A stretch of DNA of 64,000 nt from Sideroxyarcus sp045866275 (GTDB lineage Bacteria > Pseudomonadota > Gammaproteobacteria > Burkholderiales > Gallionellaceae): the NCBI GenBank assembly GCA_045866275.1, contig BAAFRX010000008.1:22803-86802 (forward strand). Direction: 5' to 3'. The notes under the pieces were generated by a model. It was not told the origin of the DNA. It made no database searches and saw only the letters and a program-made list of their open reading frames with translations. This document shows positions 19,203-27,232 of the stretch, in pieces. The position numbers and the translations under genes were made by a program. Every line of letters begins with the position of its first letter. Within the stretch, counting starts at the first letter, position 1.

Positions 19203-20399
19203 ATGAGCAAACAAGTCCAGGAAGCCTATATCGTCGCCGCTACGCGTACCCCCGTGGGCAAAGCGCCGCGCGGGATGTTCCGCAACACCCGTCCAGACGA
19301 TCTGCTGGCGCACGTCATCCGTGCGGTATTGGCGCAAGCACCGTCGCTCGATCCGGCGGCGATTGCCGATGTGATCGTTGGTTGCGCGATGCCGGAGGCG
19401 GAGCAGGGCACGAACGTGGCGCGTATTTCGCTGTTGCTGGCGGGGTTGCCGCACACGGTGCCGGGCGTGACGGTGAACCGTTTCTGTTCCTCCGGGGTGC
19501 AGGCGGTGGCGATGGCGGCGGACCGCATCCGTCTGGGCGAGTGCGACGTGATGCTGGCGGGCGGGGTGGAGAGCATGAGCATGGTGCCGATGATGGGCAA
19601 CAAGATCGCGTTCAATCCCGCCATCTTCGAGAACGAGCATGTCGGCATCGCCTACGGTATGGGGCTGACAGCGGAGAAGGTGGCGGAGCGCTGGAAGGTT
19701 TCGCGCGAAGCGCAGGATGCGTTTGCCTTGCAGAGCCATCAGCGCGCGCTGGCAGCGCAGGCGGCGGGCGAATTCAACGACGAGATTTCGCCCTACCCAA
19801 TCAGCGAACACGTGCCCGACATGAGTTCGCGCGAAATCAAAATCAAGTCGCGTTCGGCGACACAGGACGAAGGCCCGCGCGCGGATACGTCACTCGAAGC
19901 GTTGGGCAAATTGAAAACCGTGTTCGCGCAAAAAGGCTCGGTAACGGCGGGCAACAGTTCGCAGATGTCGGACGGCGCGGGGGCGGTGTTGCTGTGTTCC
20001 GAGGCGGCATTGCTTCGCTACAACCTCACCCCTATTGGCAAATTCCACGGTTTCAGCGTGGCGGGAGTACCGCCCGAGATCATGGGCATCGGTCCGAAAG
20101 AAGCGATCCCGCGTGCGTTGAAACAGGCAGGTTTGAGCTTGAACCAGATTGACTGGATAGAACTCAACGAAGCTTTCGCCGCGCAGTCGCTGGCGGTGAT
20201 TGGCGATTTGGGATTGGATCCCGCCAAGGTCAACCCGCTCGGTGGCGCGATTGCGCTGGGTCATGCGCTGGGGGCGACGGGGGCGATCCGCACTGCGACC
20301 CTGTTGCACGGGTTGCGCAGGCACAAACAGAAATACGGCATCGTGACCATGTGCATCGGCACGGGTATGGGCGCGGCCGGGGTGTTCGAGGCCTTGTGA
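19203..20399 (+). CDS. fadA: acetyl-CoA C-acyltransferase (3-ketoacyl-CoA thiolase)
   Basis: A 398-residue thiolase. The nucleophilic Cys is C95 in NRFCSSG, the His motif is in LNEAFAAQ with GGAIALGHALGATG further on, and the second catalytic Cys is in MCIGTGMGAA. The long PYPISEHVPDMSSREIK region is typical of degradative thiolases. It cleaves 3-ketoacyl-CoA to acetyl-CoA and a shortened acyl-CoA. In most relatives it directly follows the bifunctional enzyme. Here 877 bp of toxin-antitoxin DNA separates them, so its transcription may depend on the TA promoter or on read-through. AGAAGGAG precedes ATG 19203. Confidence 0.95.
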   Translation: MSKQVQEAYIVAATRTPVGKAPRGMFRNTRPDDLLAHVIRAVLAQAPSLDPAAIADVIVGCAMPEAEQGTNVARISLLLAGLPHTVPGVTVNRFCSSGVQAVAMAADRIRLGECDVMLAGGVESMSMVPMMGNKIAFNPAIFENEHVGIAYGMGLTAEKVAERWKVSREAQDAFALQSHQRALAAQAAGEFNDEISPYPISEHVPDMSSREIKIKSRSATQDEGPRADTSLEALGKLKTVFAQKGSVTAGNSSQMSDGAGAVLLCSEAALLRYNLTPIGKFHGFSVAGVPPEIMGIGPKEAIPRALKQAGLSLNQIDWIELNEAFAAQSLAVIGDLGLDPAKVNPLGGAIALGHALGATGAIRTATLLHGLRRHKQKYGIVTMCIGTGMGAAGVFEAL

Positions 20400-20453
20400 T
20401 GTGTGCATTTTCGGAATATCTCTAACGATTCACTACAATTGAAAGGGATGGAA

Positions 20454-21017
20454 ATGAACAGGATATTTCTGGCTGGATTGCTGTGCATGTTTGCCTTGCC
20501 CGTTTTTGCCGTGGAAGTGGCGGGCGTAAAAATAAATGACAGCGTGCAGGTTGGCGCGCAGGCACTGGTGCTGAACGGCGCGGGAGTGCGCAACAAATGG
20601 ATGTTCAAGGTCTATGTCGGGGCGCTGTATCTGCCGCAAAAACAAGCCTCGGCCGAAGCGGTCATCGCCGATGAACATGCGCACCGCGTGGTCCTGCACA
20701 TGCTGCGCGACCTGGGCAGCAAGAAATTGTACGGGGCATTCAGCGAGGCGATCGAGGCGAACCATACCCCCGCCGAGTTGCTTGCGCTGGAGGCGGAGTT
20801 AAAACAAATGGCACAAATCTTTGAGTCCATCGGCAAAGCGGTACAGGGCGATGTCATTGCGCTTGATTATCTGCCCGGCAATGGCACGCAGATCAGCGTG
20901 AATGGTGCGCCGCGTGGCACGATTGCAGGCTCTGCTTTCAATCGCGCTTTGCTGAAAATCTGGCTGGGGGGCAAGCCGGCACAGGAATCTCTGAAGAAGG
21001 AGATGCTGGGTGGTTGA
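20454..21017 (+). CDS. chalcone isomerase-like periplasmic protein
   Basis: A 187-residue protein with a Sec signal peptide (MNRIFLAGLLCMFALPVFA). The mature part follows the bacterial chalcone-isomerase-like family closely: VEVAGVKINDSVQVG, LVLNGAGVRNKWMFKVYVGA, VVLHMLRDLGSKKLYGA and LLKIWLGGKPAQESLKKEML near the end. The fold can bind fatty-acid-like ligands in relatives, but no enzyme activity is established for this bacterial group. ATG 20454 is preferred over ATG 20448 because it gives a better distance from AAAGGG. It follows fadA by 54 bp and overlaps the next gene by 8 bp. Confidence 0.85.
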   Translation: MNRIFLAGLLCMFALPVFAVEVAGVKINDSVQVGAQALVLNGAGVRNKWMFKVYVGALYLPQKQASAEAVIADEHAHRVVLHMLRDLGSKKLYGAFSEAIEANHTPAELLALEAELKQMAQIFESIGKAVQGDVIALDYLPGNGTQISVNGAPRGTIAGSAFNRALLKIWLGGKPAQESLKKEMLGG

Positions 21018-22251
21018 TGCGCTTGTGCCAAGCGCGGTGAACGGGGAGGCGAGGGAAAATGAATCGGCCGCGCAACTGAATGGCCGATGCGGGGAGGGCG
21101 CGGGAATCGATGAGGCGGCCTTGCAACGCGTTTTGCGGGAACAGGGCGCGGCATGGCATGCGCTGGTTATGGAACGGTGTTCGCACCTGTTTTCGGCCGC
21201 ACCGGTTTTCATCAGCGCAGCACAGTTGCAGCAGATGCGTGCGGTGATCGCGGCCGTGGAGAACGTGGTCGGAGCGCCGGAGCCGCAGGCGGCGCGCGGC
21301 GTTTTTTACGGCTACGATTTCCATCTCAATGCGGACGGCGCGCATCTGATCGAAATCAACACCAACGCGGGCGGGGCATTCCTCAACGCGTTGCTCATTG
21401 AGAGCCAGCGCGCAACGGAATTGCCCGGGGCCCCGGTCTCGCTGAAAAACATAGAACAATGTTTCCTTGAAATGTTTCGCCACGAGTGGCAGTTGGCCCG
21501 TGGCAGTGCGCCGTTGCAGACGGTCGTGATTGTGGACGAACAACCAGATGCGCAATATCTCTACCCCGAGTTCCTTCTCGCGCAGCGTCTGTTCGAGCAC
21601 GCCGGCCTGACGGCGCTTGTCGCCGATCCATCTGCGCTGCAAGCGCGCGAGGACGGCCTGTATTGCGACGACCGCCGCGTCGATCTGATCTACAACCGGT
21701 TGACCGATTTCGACTTGCAACAGCATCCGCATCTGCGCGCTGCCTGGATACAGAAACAAGTTGTGTTCACCCCGGATCCGTCGCATTACGCCCGTTATGC
21801 CGACAAGTGCAACCTGACGCGCTGGAGCGATGCGGCGTGGCTGCGCGCGACCGGATTGGTGCAGACGGATATCGACGCATTGTTGCGCGGAATCCCGTCA
21901 ACCCAATCCGTGCAGACCGCTGATGCCGCGCAATGGTGGGCGGAACGCAAGGCATGGTTCTTCAAGCCGGAGACCGGGTATGGCAGCAAGGGGGCATACC
22001 GCGGCGACAAGCTAACCCGGCGCGTGTTCGATGAGATCATGCAGGGCGATTATGTCGCGCAGCGCCTCCAGCCGCCGGGTGAGCGCGTGGTTTGCCTGGG
22101 GGAGAACGGACCGCAACCGCTCAAGTACGATGTGCGCTGCTATGTCTATGACGGGGTGTTGCAACTGGCGGCAGCGCGTCTTTATCAAGGGCAGACCACC
22201 AATTTCAGAACGCCGGGCGGCGGCTTCGCGGTGGTTCGATTGCTGGCCTGA
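21010..22251 (+). CDS. ATP-grasp-like protein of unusual motif order (function unknown)
   Basis: A 413-residue protein that I do not recognise as a named family. Near residues 112-125 it has HLIEINTNAGGAFLN, which resembles the metal-binding strand (ExNxxGG) of ATP-grasp enzymes. Near residues 316-330 it has AWFFKPETGYGSKGAY, which resembles the nucleotide-binding glycine-rich loop with its Lys. VAQRLQPPGERVV and KYDVRCYVYDG follow. In standard ATP-grasp folds the Lys/Gly loop precedes the ExN motif; here the order is reversed, as in circularly permuted ATP-grasp proteins. It starts at GTG 21010, overlapping the chalcone-isomerase-like gene by 8 bp, so the two are probably coupled. Confidence 0.6.
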   Translation: MVDALVPSAVNGEARENESAAQLNGRCGEGAGIDEAALQRVLREQGAAWHALVMERCSHLFSAAPVFISAAQLQQMRAVIAAVENVVGAPEPQAARGVFYGYDFHLNADGAHLIEINTNAGGAFLNALLIESQRATELPGAPVSLKNIEQCFLEMFRHEWQLARGSAPLQTVVIVDEQPDAQYLYPEFLLAQRLFEHAGLTALVADPSALQAREDGLYCDDRRVDLIYNRLTDFDLQQHPHLRAAWIQKQVVFTPDPSHYARYADKCNLTRWSDAAWLRATGLVQTDIDALLRGIPSTQSVQTADAAQWWAERKAWFFKPETGYGSKGAYRGDKLTRRVFDEIMQGDYVAQRLQPPGERVVCLGENGPQPLKYDVRCYVYDGVLQLAAARLYQGQTTNFRTPGGGFAVVRLLA

Positions 22252-22367
22252 AACGGGTTCGCATCGTGGTATAGGCCGCGATATAGGCATGGGCATAGAC
22301 CTTTTTCCCTATTGCTAGGGCAGCGGTGCGATTGCAGAATGGGTCGCAGAATTTCGCGGAGAGCGCC

Positions 22368-22781
22368 ATGCCTGTTTCAACATCGTCTTCAACCCATCAA
22401 TCCGCACCCGGCAAATCACTGGACTGCATCCGCACGATGCAGGCGCTGATCGATCATCACGAACAGCTCGAACATTTCCTGCTGGGGCAGACGACTGAAA
22501 AGCCGGTCCTGGCCGAGCCCTGTTATCCGGAATGCGTGCTGGCAAAATACATGCACGGCGAGCAGAACACCGATCCCTCCCTGCATCGGCTGTTCGAATC
22601 AACGTGCAGGCAGTGCGAGACTTTCCACGAGTCGGCAAGCAGGGCGGTGGCGCGCAAAGAGAACGGGCACTACACATCGGATGGCGAGTTGCTGCACGCC
22701 GTGCAGTCGCTGCGCGCAACCTCCGAGCGTTTGCAGGAACACCTGGTCAACTGGTATCTGCATCACCCGGTCTCTGCCTGA
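22368..22781 (+). CDS. small CZB-like (zinc-binding) domain protein
   Basis: A 137-residue soluble protein with no signal peptide or membrane segment. It shows the pattern of a chemoreceptor zinc-binding (CZB) domain: an early His pair (LIDHHEQLEHFL), then CYPECVLAKYMHGEQ, like the CxxxxW/Y helix of CZB, then CRQCETFHESASRAV with a conserved His. CZB domains bind zinc with three His and one Cys. It may be a stand-alone sensor or may regulate a partner such as a diguanylate cyclase. That is inference; hemerythrin-like folds are an alternative. ATG 22368 is chosen over an upstream in-frame start because GCGGAGAG precedes it. Confidence 0.55.
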   Translation: MPVSTSSSTHQSAPGKSLDCIRTMQALIDHHEQLEHFLLGQTTEKPVLAEPCYPECVLAKYMHGEQNTDPSLHRLFESTCRQCETFHESASRAVARKENGHYTSDGELLHAVQSLRATSERLQEHLVNWYLHHPVSA

Positions 22782-22789
22782 CCCGCCGC

Positions 22790-23884
22790 TCACCGCCCGG
22801 ACAAGACCAGCGGGATGCGCTGGCGTCCGAACTGCTGCTCGAATTTGCCGAAATGCCCCGCCAGCGGGGTGCCACAGTGCGGGCACGCGCCCTGTTCCGT
22901 AACCTCATAACGCCGGATGAGATGCCAGTCGCGCACGATCAGCGCCTGATGGCAGTGTGCGCAATAGGTCGTGCCGCCGTCGAGGTCGTGCACATTGCCG
23001 GTATAGACATGCAGCAGCCCCGCGGAATGCGCGATCTGCCGCCCCTCGGTCAGCTTGGCTGCAGGTGTGGCGGGAATCGCGGTCATCTTGTAATCGGGAT
23101 GGAATGCGGTGAAATGCAGCGGCACTTCCTCCCCCAGCTCCCGGGCGATCCATTCGCACATCTGTCCGATCTCGTGCGCGCTGTCGTTGAGGCCGGGGAT
23201 CAGCAGGGTCGTCAGTTCCACCCAAACGTTCGTTTCCTGGTGCAGATATTGCAAGGTTTCCAGGATCGGTTGCAGGTGCGCGCCGGTCTGCTTGAAATAG
23301 AACGCGTCGGTGAACGCCTTCAAGTCCACATTCGCAGCGTCCATCGCTGCAAAGAATTCGCGCCGCGGCTGAGCATGAATATAGCCCGCCGTCACCGCCA
23401 CCGTCTTGATGCCGGCTTCGTGGCAGGCATCGGCCACGTCCATCGCGTATTCGGCAAAGATCACCGGGTCGTTGTAAGTGAACGCGACACTCTTGCAGCC
23501 CAGTTCGAGCGCGGTCCGTGCGATGGCCTGCGGTGATGCCTGATCGGCGAGCCGGTCGAAGCTGCGTGCCTTGGAAATATCCCAGTTCTGGCAGAACTTG
23601 CAGGCGAGGTTGCAGCCGGCCGTGCCGAACGAGAGGATGCTGCTGCCGGGATAAAAATGGTTGAGCGGTTTTTTTTCGATCGGATCGACGCAAAAACCGG
23701 AACTGCGCCCGTAGGTGGTCAGCACCATTTCGTCTTTGATGTGGCCGCGCACGAAGCAGGCCCCGCGCTGGCCTTCGTTCAGCTTGCAATCGCGCGGACA
23801 CAGGTCGCACTGGATGCGGCCATCGTCCAGCTTGTGCCAGTAACGGGCGGGATAGCGTTCCTCGATGCCGATCGGCGCGTCCAT
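22790..23884 (-). CDS. amrS: AmmeMemoRadiSam system radical SAM protein
   Basis: A 364-residue radical SAM enzyme. The [4Fe-4S] cluster motif CxxxCxxC is C91-C95-C98 in GCNLACKFCQNWDIS. Before it lies an N-terminal Cys-rich segment (CDLCPRDCKLNEGQRGACFV). After the TIM-barrel there is a zinc-ribbon-like tail (YCAHCHQ...CPHCGTPL). This layout and the adjacent AMMECR1 and Memo genes define the AmmeMemoRadiSam system, whose substrate is unresolved to my knowledge. It is last in a three-gene minus-strand operon, 1 bp after the AMMECR1 gene. PflA-type activase activity is a weaker alternative. Confidence 0.92.
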   Translation of the reverse strand: MDAPIGIEERYPARYWHKLDDGRIQCDLCPRDCKLNEGQRGACFVRGHIKDEMVLTTYGRSSGFCVDPIEKKPLNHFYPGSSILSFGTAGCNLACKFCQNWDISKARSFDRLADQASPQAIARTALELGCKSVAFTYNDPVIFAEYAMDVADACHEAGIKTVAVTAGYIHAQPRREFFAAMDAANVDLKAFTDAFYFKQTGAHLQPILETLQYLHQETNVWVELTTLLIPGLNDSAHEIGQMCEWIARELGEEVPLHFTAFHPDYKMTAIPATPAAKLTEGRQIAHSAGLLHVYTGNVHDLDGGTTYCAHCHQALIVRDWHLIRRYEVTEQGACPHCGTPLAGHFGKFEQQFGRQRIPLVLSGR

Positions 23885-23885
23885 C

Positions 23886-24431
23886 TCATTTCCCCTCGCT
23901 GAATTTCTGCACGGTGTAACGCGCCAGGCGAATGTCGTCCGACCAGAAATCTTCCGGCAGTCCGGCCTTGCGTTTCAGATGGGCAAGGAAACGCTGCGGC
24001 TGCGGCAGGTCTGCCCAGACTTGCGGCAGGAAGGTGGCGCGGTGCGGGCCGTATTCCAGAATGATGCCATCCACGTTGGGGCGCAGTTGCGCAAGCGCAT
24101 CCGCTTCGTCAAAGCAGTCCATGGACGTGGCTGCAGAAAGCAGCGAGACTTCGACTTCGATTCCGTTCAATTCGGCAGGGGTCAGCGGCGGGAAACGGGG
24201 ATCGCGCATCGCGGCCGCCACGGCGTTATGGACCACGTCGTCATACAGCGCTTGCCTCGCTTCGAGCGAGCCGATGCAGCCGCGCAGTTGGCCGTGCGCT
24301 TTCAGGGTCACGAAACACGCCCCGGTTTTTTCCAGCCAGTCGGCGCGCGGCGGTAGCTCGGCGGTCATGCCCAGCCGGAGCGAGATTGCGGCGCGTGCCA
24401 GTTGCAGCAGGACTTTGCCCTCAATGGACAT
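23886..24431 (-). CDS. amrA: AmmeMemoRadiSam system protein A (AMMECR1 family)
   Basis: A 181-residue AMMECR1-domain protein. The signature motif LRGCIGSLE lies near residues 49-57, followed by NAVAAAMRDPRFPPLTPAEL and the strand IEVEVSLLS. FLPQVWADLPQPQRFLAHLKRKAG near the C-terminus is also conserved. The conserved Cys in LRGCIG may be reactive. Molecular function is unknown, but it is regularly encoded with Memo and a radical SAM protein, as here. It overlaps memo by 11 bp (ATG 24431 inside the memo tail). Confidence 0.93.
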   Translation of the reverse strand: MSIEGKVLLQLARAAISLRLGMTAELPPRADWLEKTGACFVTLKAHGQLRGCIGSLEARQALYDDVVHNAVAAAMRDPRFPPLTPAELNGIEVEVSLLSAATSMDCFDEADALAQLRPNVDGIILEYGPHRATFLPQVWADLPQPQRFLAHLKRKAGLPEDFWSDDIRLARYTVQKFSEGK

Positions 24432-25281
24432 GGTCGTTCTCCCCGGTCAGGGCAAAGGCGGCGTAGCCCACCACGCTGTCATGCGGACCGGCGGTGTCGC
24501 CGGAGTTGCGCAGGTCGAGCAAGTGCGGCACCAGATGATGCCGGCGCGCGGCCAGCAGCAGTCCGTTGACCGGCGTTGCGCCGCAGGCTTGCTGATGCGA
24601 GGGAACCGGATGCAGGTGCAGGATTTCGTCCGCCGTCGCGCGGTCGATCCGCTGCGCCACTTCGGCGGGCAGGTAGTGCGACAGGTCGGAGCTGATGACG
24701 ATCAGGGTTTCCGCTCCGCCCCAGACCTGCTCCAGCACGGCTGCGACTTCCCCGGCCGTGGCCTCTCCCACCGCGAGCGGGACGAGGGTGAAATCCTGCA
24801 GCACGGTCTGCAGGAAAGGCAGTTGCACTTCGAGCGAATGTTCCTGCGCATGCACCGCGTCACTCACCACCACCTGCGGCAAGCGCGCCAGTTCACGCAT
24901 CGCGCCGGTATCCAGTTTGATTTCGCCCAAGGGTGTAGTGAAGGTTGTTGCAGCGGGCAGTGCCAAGCCGCTCACCGCGACGCGGTGGGTCGGCCCCAGC
25001 AACACCACGCGCCGGATGCGTGCGGCGATCGGGCGCAGTGTGGCGTAGGCGGAAGCCGCGATGGCGCCGGAATACATATAACCGGCATGCGGCACGATCA
25101 GCGCCTTAACACGAAACTCGCGCAGCAATCCGCCCGCCCCCTCTCCCTCCGGGAGAGGGTTGGGGTGAGGGAAACGGACTGGTTTCACTGCCTCCAGAAA
25201 ATGGCGCAGTTCAAGTGTGAGCCGCCCGGGATCGGCGGGGTAGAAAGAACCGGCAACGGCAGGTGGACGATTGGCGGACAT
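24421..25281 (-). CDS. amrB: AmmeMemoRadiSam system protein B (Memo family)
   Basis: A 286-residue Memo-family protein related to extradiol dioxygenases. Conserved parts are AVAGSFYPADP at the N-terminus, VPHAGYMYSG, LGPTHR, QEHSLEVQLPFLQ, SSDLSHYLP and the C-terminal HDSVVGYAAFAL. The His residues of PHAGY and SSDLSHY match the family's metal or active site. Between residues of about 34 and 56 lies a segment containing FPHPNPLPEGEG, encoded by a CT/GA-rich palindromic repeat. It sits in the variable loop just before VKALIVPHAGY. The family function is unresolved. ATG 25281 follows a GAGGGAG ribosome site that can pair with CTCCCTC upstream. Confidence 0.92.
   Translation of the reverse strand: MSANRPPAVAGSFYPADPGRLTLELRHFLEAVKPVRFPHPNPLPEGEGAGGLLREFRVKALIVPHAGYMYSGAIAASAYATLRPIAARIRRVVLLGPTHRVAVSGLALPAATTFTTPLGEIKLDTGAMRELARLPQVVVSDAVHAQEHSLEVQLPFLQTVLQDFTLVPLAVGEATAGEVAAVLEQVWGGAETLIVISSDLSHYLPAEVAQRIDRATADEILHLHPVPSHQQACGATPVNGLLLAARRHHLVPHLLDLRNSGDTAGPHDSVVGYAAFALTGENDHVH
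25137..25170. repeat. CT/GA-rich palindromic repeat inside memo
   Basis: CCCTCTCCCTCCGGGAGAGG is an almost perfect hairpin followed by GTTGGGGTGAGGG. On the minus strand it reads in frame as PHPNPLPEGEG within the Memo protein. Related copies occur at 38017 and 60224. Confidence 0.88.
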
Positions 25282-25287
25282 GATGCG

Positions 25288-25320
25288 CTCCCTCGATTGG
25301 GTGCTGGCTATATGAGGGAG
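25288..25320 (-). promoter_or_regulatory. hairpin that could hide the memo ribosome site
   Basis: On the minus strand CTCCCTC (25320-25314) can pair with GAGGGAG (25294-25288). GAGGGAG is the Shine-Dalgarno sequence six bases before the memo ATG. It is a 7-bp stem with a 19-base loop. It may modulate translation or be chance. Confidence 0.3.
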
Positions 25321-25354
25321 GGTGTGCGCAAATCAAGGCCGCCGCAATACGGAG

Positions 25355-26338
25355 CTATCCCAGCAGATGCTTCACCATCTCGCGCTCGCCCAGCAGTTCC
25401 TGATAGCTTTCCTGCATGTGCCGCTTGCCTGTTTCGCTGATGGATAGCCCCGGCACGATGGTGTAGTGGCCATTGCGGCAGGTGACGGGGAAACCGTACA
25501 TCACGCCTTCCGGAATTCCGTAACTGCCGTCGGACGGCACGCTCATGGTGACCCAGTCGTTGTGGTGCGAGCGCAGCAGCCAGTCGTGCACGTGGCTGAT
25601 CGCGGCATTGGCGGCACTTGCGGCACTGCTCAAGCCGCGCGCCTCGATCACCGCAGCGCCGCGTTTCTGCACGGTCGGGATGAAGGTGTTTTCGATCCAG
25701 TCCTGATCCTGCAGGACTTCCAGCACCTTGCGCCCGCGAATCTCGCAGTGCGACAGGTCGGGATATTGCGTGCCGGAATGGTTGCCCCACACCACCATTT
25801 TCTTGATGTCCTGAATCGGCTGGAACAGTTTCAGCGCAACCTGCGCGATGGCGCGGTTATGGTCGAGGCGCATCATCGCGGTGAAGTTGCGCGGGTCGAG
25901 ATCGGGGGCGTTCTTCATGCAGATGAGCGCGTTGGTGTTGGCCGGGTTGCCGACCACCAGCACTTTCACTTCGCGCGAGGCGACCTCGTTCAGGATGCGC
26001 CCCTGTTCGGTGAAGATGGCGCCATTCGCCTGCAGCAGATCCTTGCGCTCCATGCCCTTGCCGCGCGGCCGCGCGCCGACCAGGATGACTACCTCCGCAT
26101 CGCGGAAAGCCACGCGCGGGTCGTCGGTGGTGATGACCTGCTGCAGCATGGGAAACACGCAATCTTCGAGTTCCATCGCCACGCCGCGCAGCACCTGCTG
26201 CGCCGGGGGGATGTCCAGCAATTGCAGAATGATCGGTTGTTCGCGCCCCAGCATGTCGCCGTTGGCGATGCGGAATAGCATGTTGTAACCGATCTGTCCT
26301 GCCGCGCCGGTGATCGCCACTCGGATGGGAGCTTTCAT
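25355..26338 (-). CDS. mdh: malate dehydrogenase (NAD)
   Basis: The 327-residue protein is a cytosolic-type malate dehydrogenase. It has the NAD-binding AITGAAGQIGYNMLFRIANG at the N-terminus, the mobile-loop Arg region VGARPRGKGMERKDLL, VVGNPANTNALI near residue 127 and the catalytic His in WGNHSGTQYPD. It oxidises malate to oxaloacetate in the TCA cycle. It is divergent from sdhC with a 178-bp gap, so the TCA genes on either side may share a regulatory region. A 73-bp gap separates it from memo downstream on the same strand. Confidence 0.97.
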   Translation of the reverse strand: MKAPIRVAITGAAGQIGYNMLFRIANGDMLGREQPIILQLLDIPPAQQVLRGVAMELEDCVFPMLQQVITTDDPRVAFRDAEVVILVGARPRGKGMERKDLLQANGAIFTEQGRILNEVASREVKVLVVGNPANTNALICMKNAPDLDPRNFTAMMRLDHNRAIAQVALKLFQPIQDIKKMVVWGNHSGTQYPDLSHCEIRGRKVLEVLQDQDWIENTFIPTVQKRGAAVIEARGLSSAASAANAAISHVHDWLLRSHHNDWVTMSVPSDGSYGIPEGVMYGFPVTCRNGHYTIVPGLSISETGKRHMQESYQELLGEREMVKHLLG

Positions 26339-26516
26339 AGTGTCCTCACTTTGAAGTTGTCAAAAAAATCAAGCCGCACAGAGTATAGCCAGAAGCAGTA
26401 TTGGAAACGCAACAACCGATTATTAAATTCCGGCTGCATCATATTCCTTTCGCTTTTCACTCGCCATGCACGGGTGTAGGATTGCGCAATCCGATTTTAG
26501 TGCGAGATAGAAAGCG

Positions 26517-26891
26517 ATGAATAAACCCCGTCCGAAGCATCTCGACTTGATCAGAATCAAGTTGCCCCTTCCCGGTTTTGTTTCCATCCTGCATCGCGCC
26601 TCCGGCGCGTTGCTGTTTCTGGCGCTGCCCTTGTTGCTGGCCGCATTCGACCAGAGCCTGCGCTCGATCGAGACCTATACCTCGCTGACCGAGTTCCTTG
26701 CGCATCCGCTGGCCAAGCTTTGCGTGCTCGGTGCGGCGTGGGCGCTGCTGCACCATTTCTGCGCCGGCCTGCGCTATCTTGCCCTTGACCTGCATCTGCT
26801 GCACGGGCTGGCGGGCGCCCGCGCCAGCAGCAAGTGGGTGCTGGCCGTGAGTTTGCTGTTGACTGTCCTGGTGGGAGTGAAATTATGGTGA
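26517..26891 (+). CDS. sdhC: succinate dehydrogenase cytochrome b556 subunit
   Basis: A 124-residue membrane anchor with three hydrophobic helices. SILHRASGALLFLALPLLL contains the HRxSG motif of the quinone pocket. HHFCAGLRYLALDL holds the heme-ligand His. It anchors SdhAB and binds heme b and quinone with SdhD. It is first of sdhCDAB-sdhE, and the stop overlaps the sdhD start (ATGGTGA). Confidence 0.95.
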   Translation: MNKPRPKHLDLIRIKLPLPGFVSILHRASGALLFLALPLLLAAFDQSLRSIETYTSLTEFLAHPLAKLCVLGAAWALLHHFCAGLRYLALDLHLLHGLAGARASSKWVLAVSLLLTVLVGVKLW

Positions 26892-27232
26892 ACCGTATTG
26901 TCACCGGCGCGCATTTCGGCCTGCGCGACTGGTTGGTGCAGCGGGTGACCGCCGTGGTGATGGCGCTGTACATGCTGGCCCTTGCCGGCGTCTTGCTGTG
27001 GCAGCCGTCCTTCGGCTATGACACCTGGAGCGAGCTGTTTTCCGGCAATGTCATGCGCAGTCTTTCCCTGCTGTTCCTGTTGAGCGTGTTCTACCACGCG
27101 TGGATCGGCGTGCGCGATATCGTGATGGACTATGTGAAACCCGCGGGCATCCGCCTCGTGATTCATGTGCTGGTGATCCTTGCACTGCTGCTTTATACGA
27201 TCTGGTCGGTACAAATTCTGTGGGGACTCTAA
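26885..27232 (+). CDS. sdhD: succinate dehydrogenase membrane anchor subunit
   Basis: A 115-residue three-helix protein. Recognisable parts are GLRDWLVQRVTAVVMALYML in the first helix, the heme-ligand region FYHAWIGVRDIVMDYVKP, and a final hydrophobic helix. It forms the quinone and heme pocket with SdhC. ATG 26885 overlaps the sdhC stop by 7 bp, and the next gene starts on the base after its stop. Earlier in-frame codons lie inside sdhC and show no family similarity. Confidence 0.95.
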   Translation: MVNRIVTGAHFGLRDWLVQRVTAVVMALYMLALAGVLLWQPSFGYDTWSELFSGNVMRSLSLLFLLSVFYHAWIGVRDIVMDYVKPAGIRLVIHVLVILALLLYTIWSVQILWGL

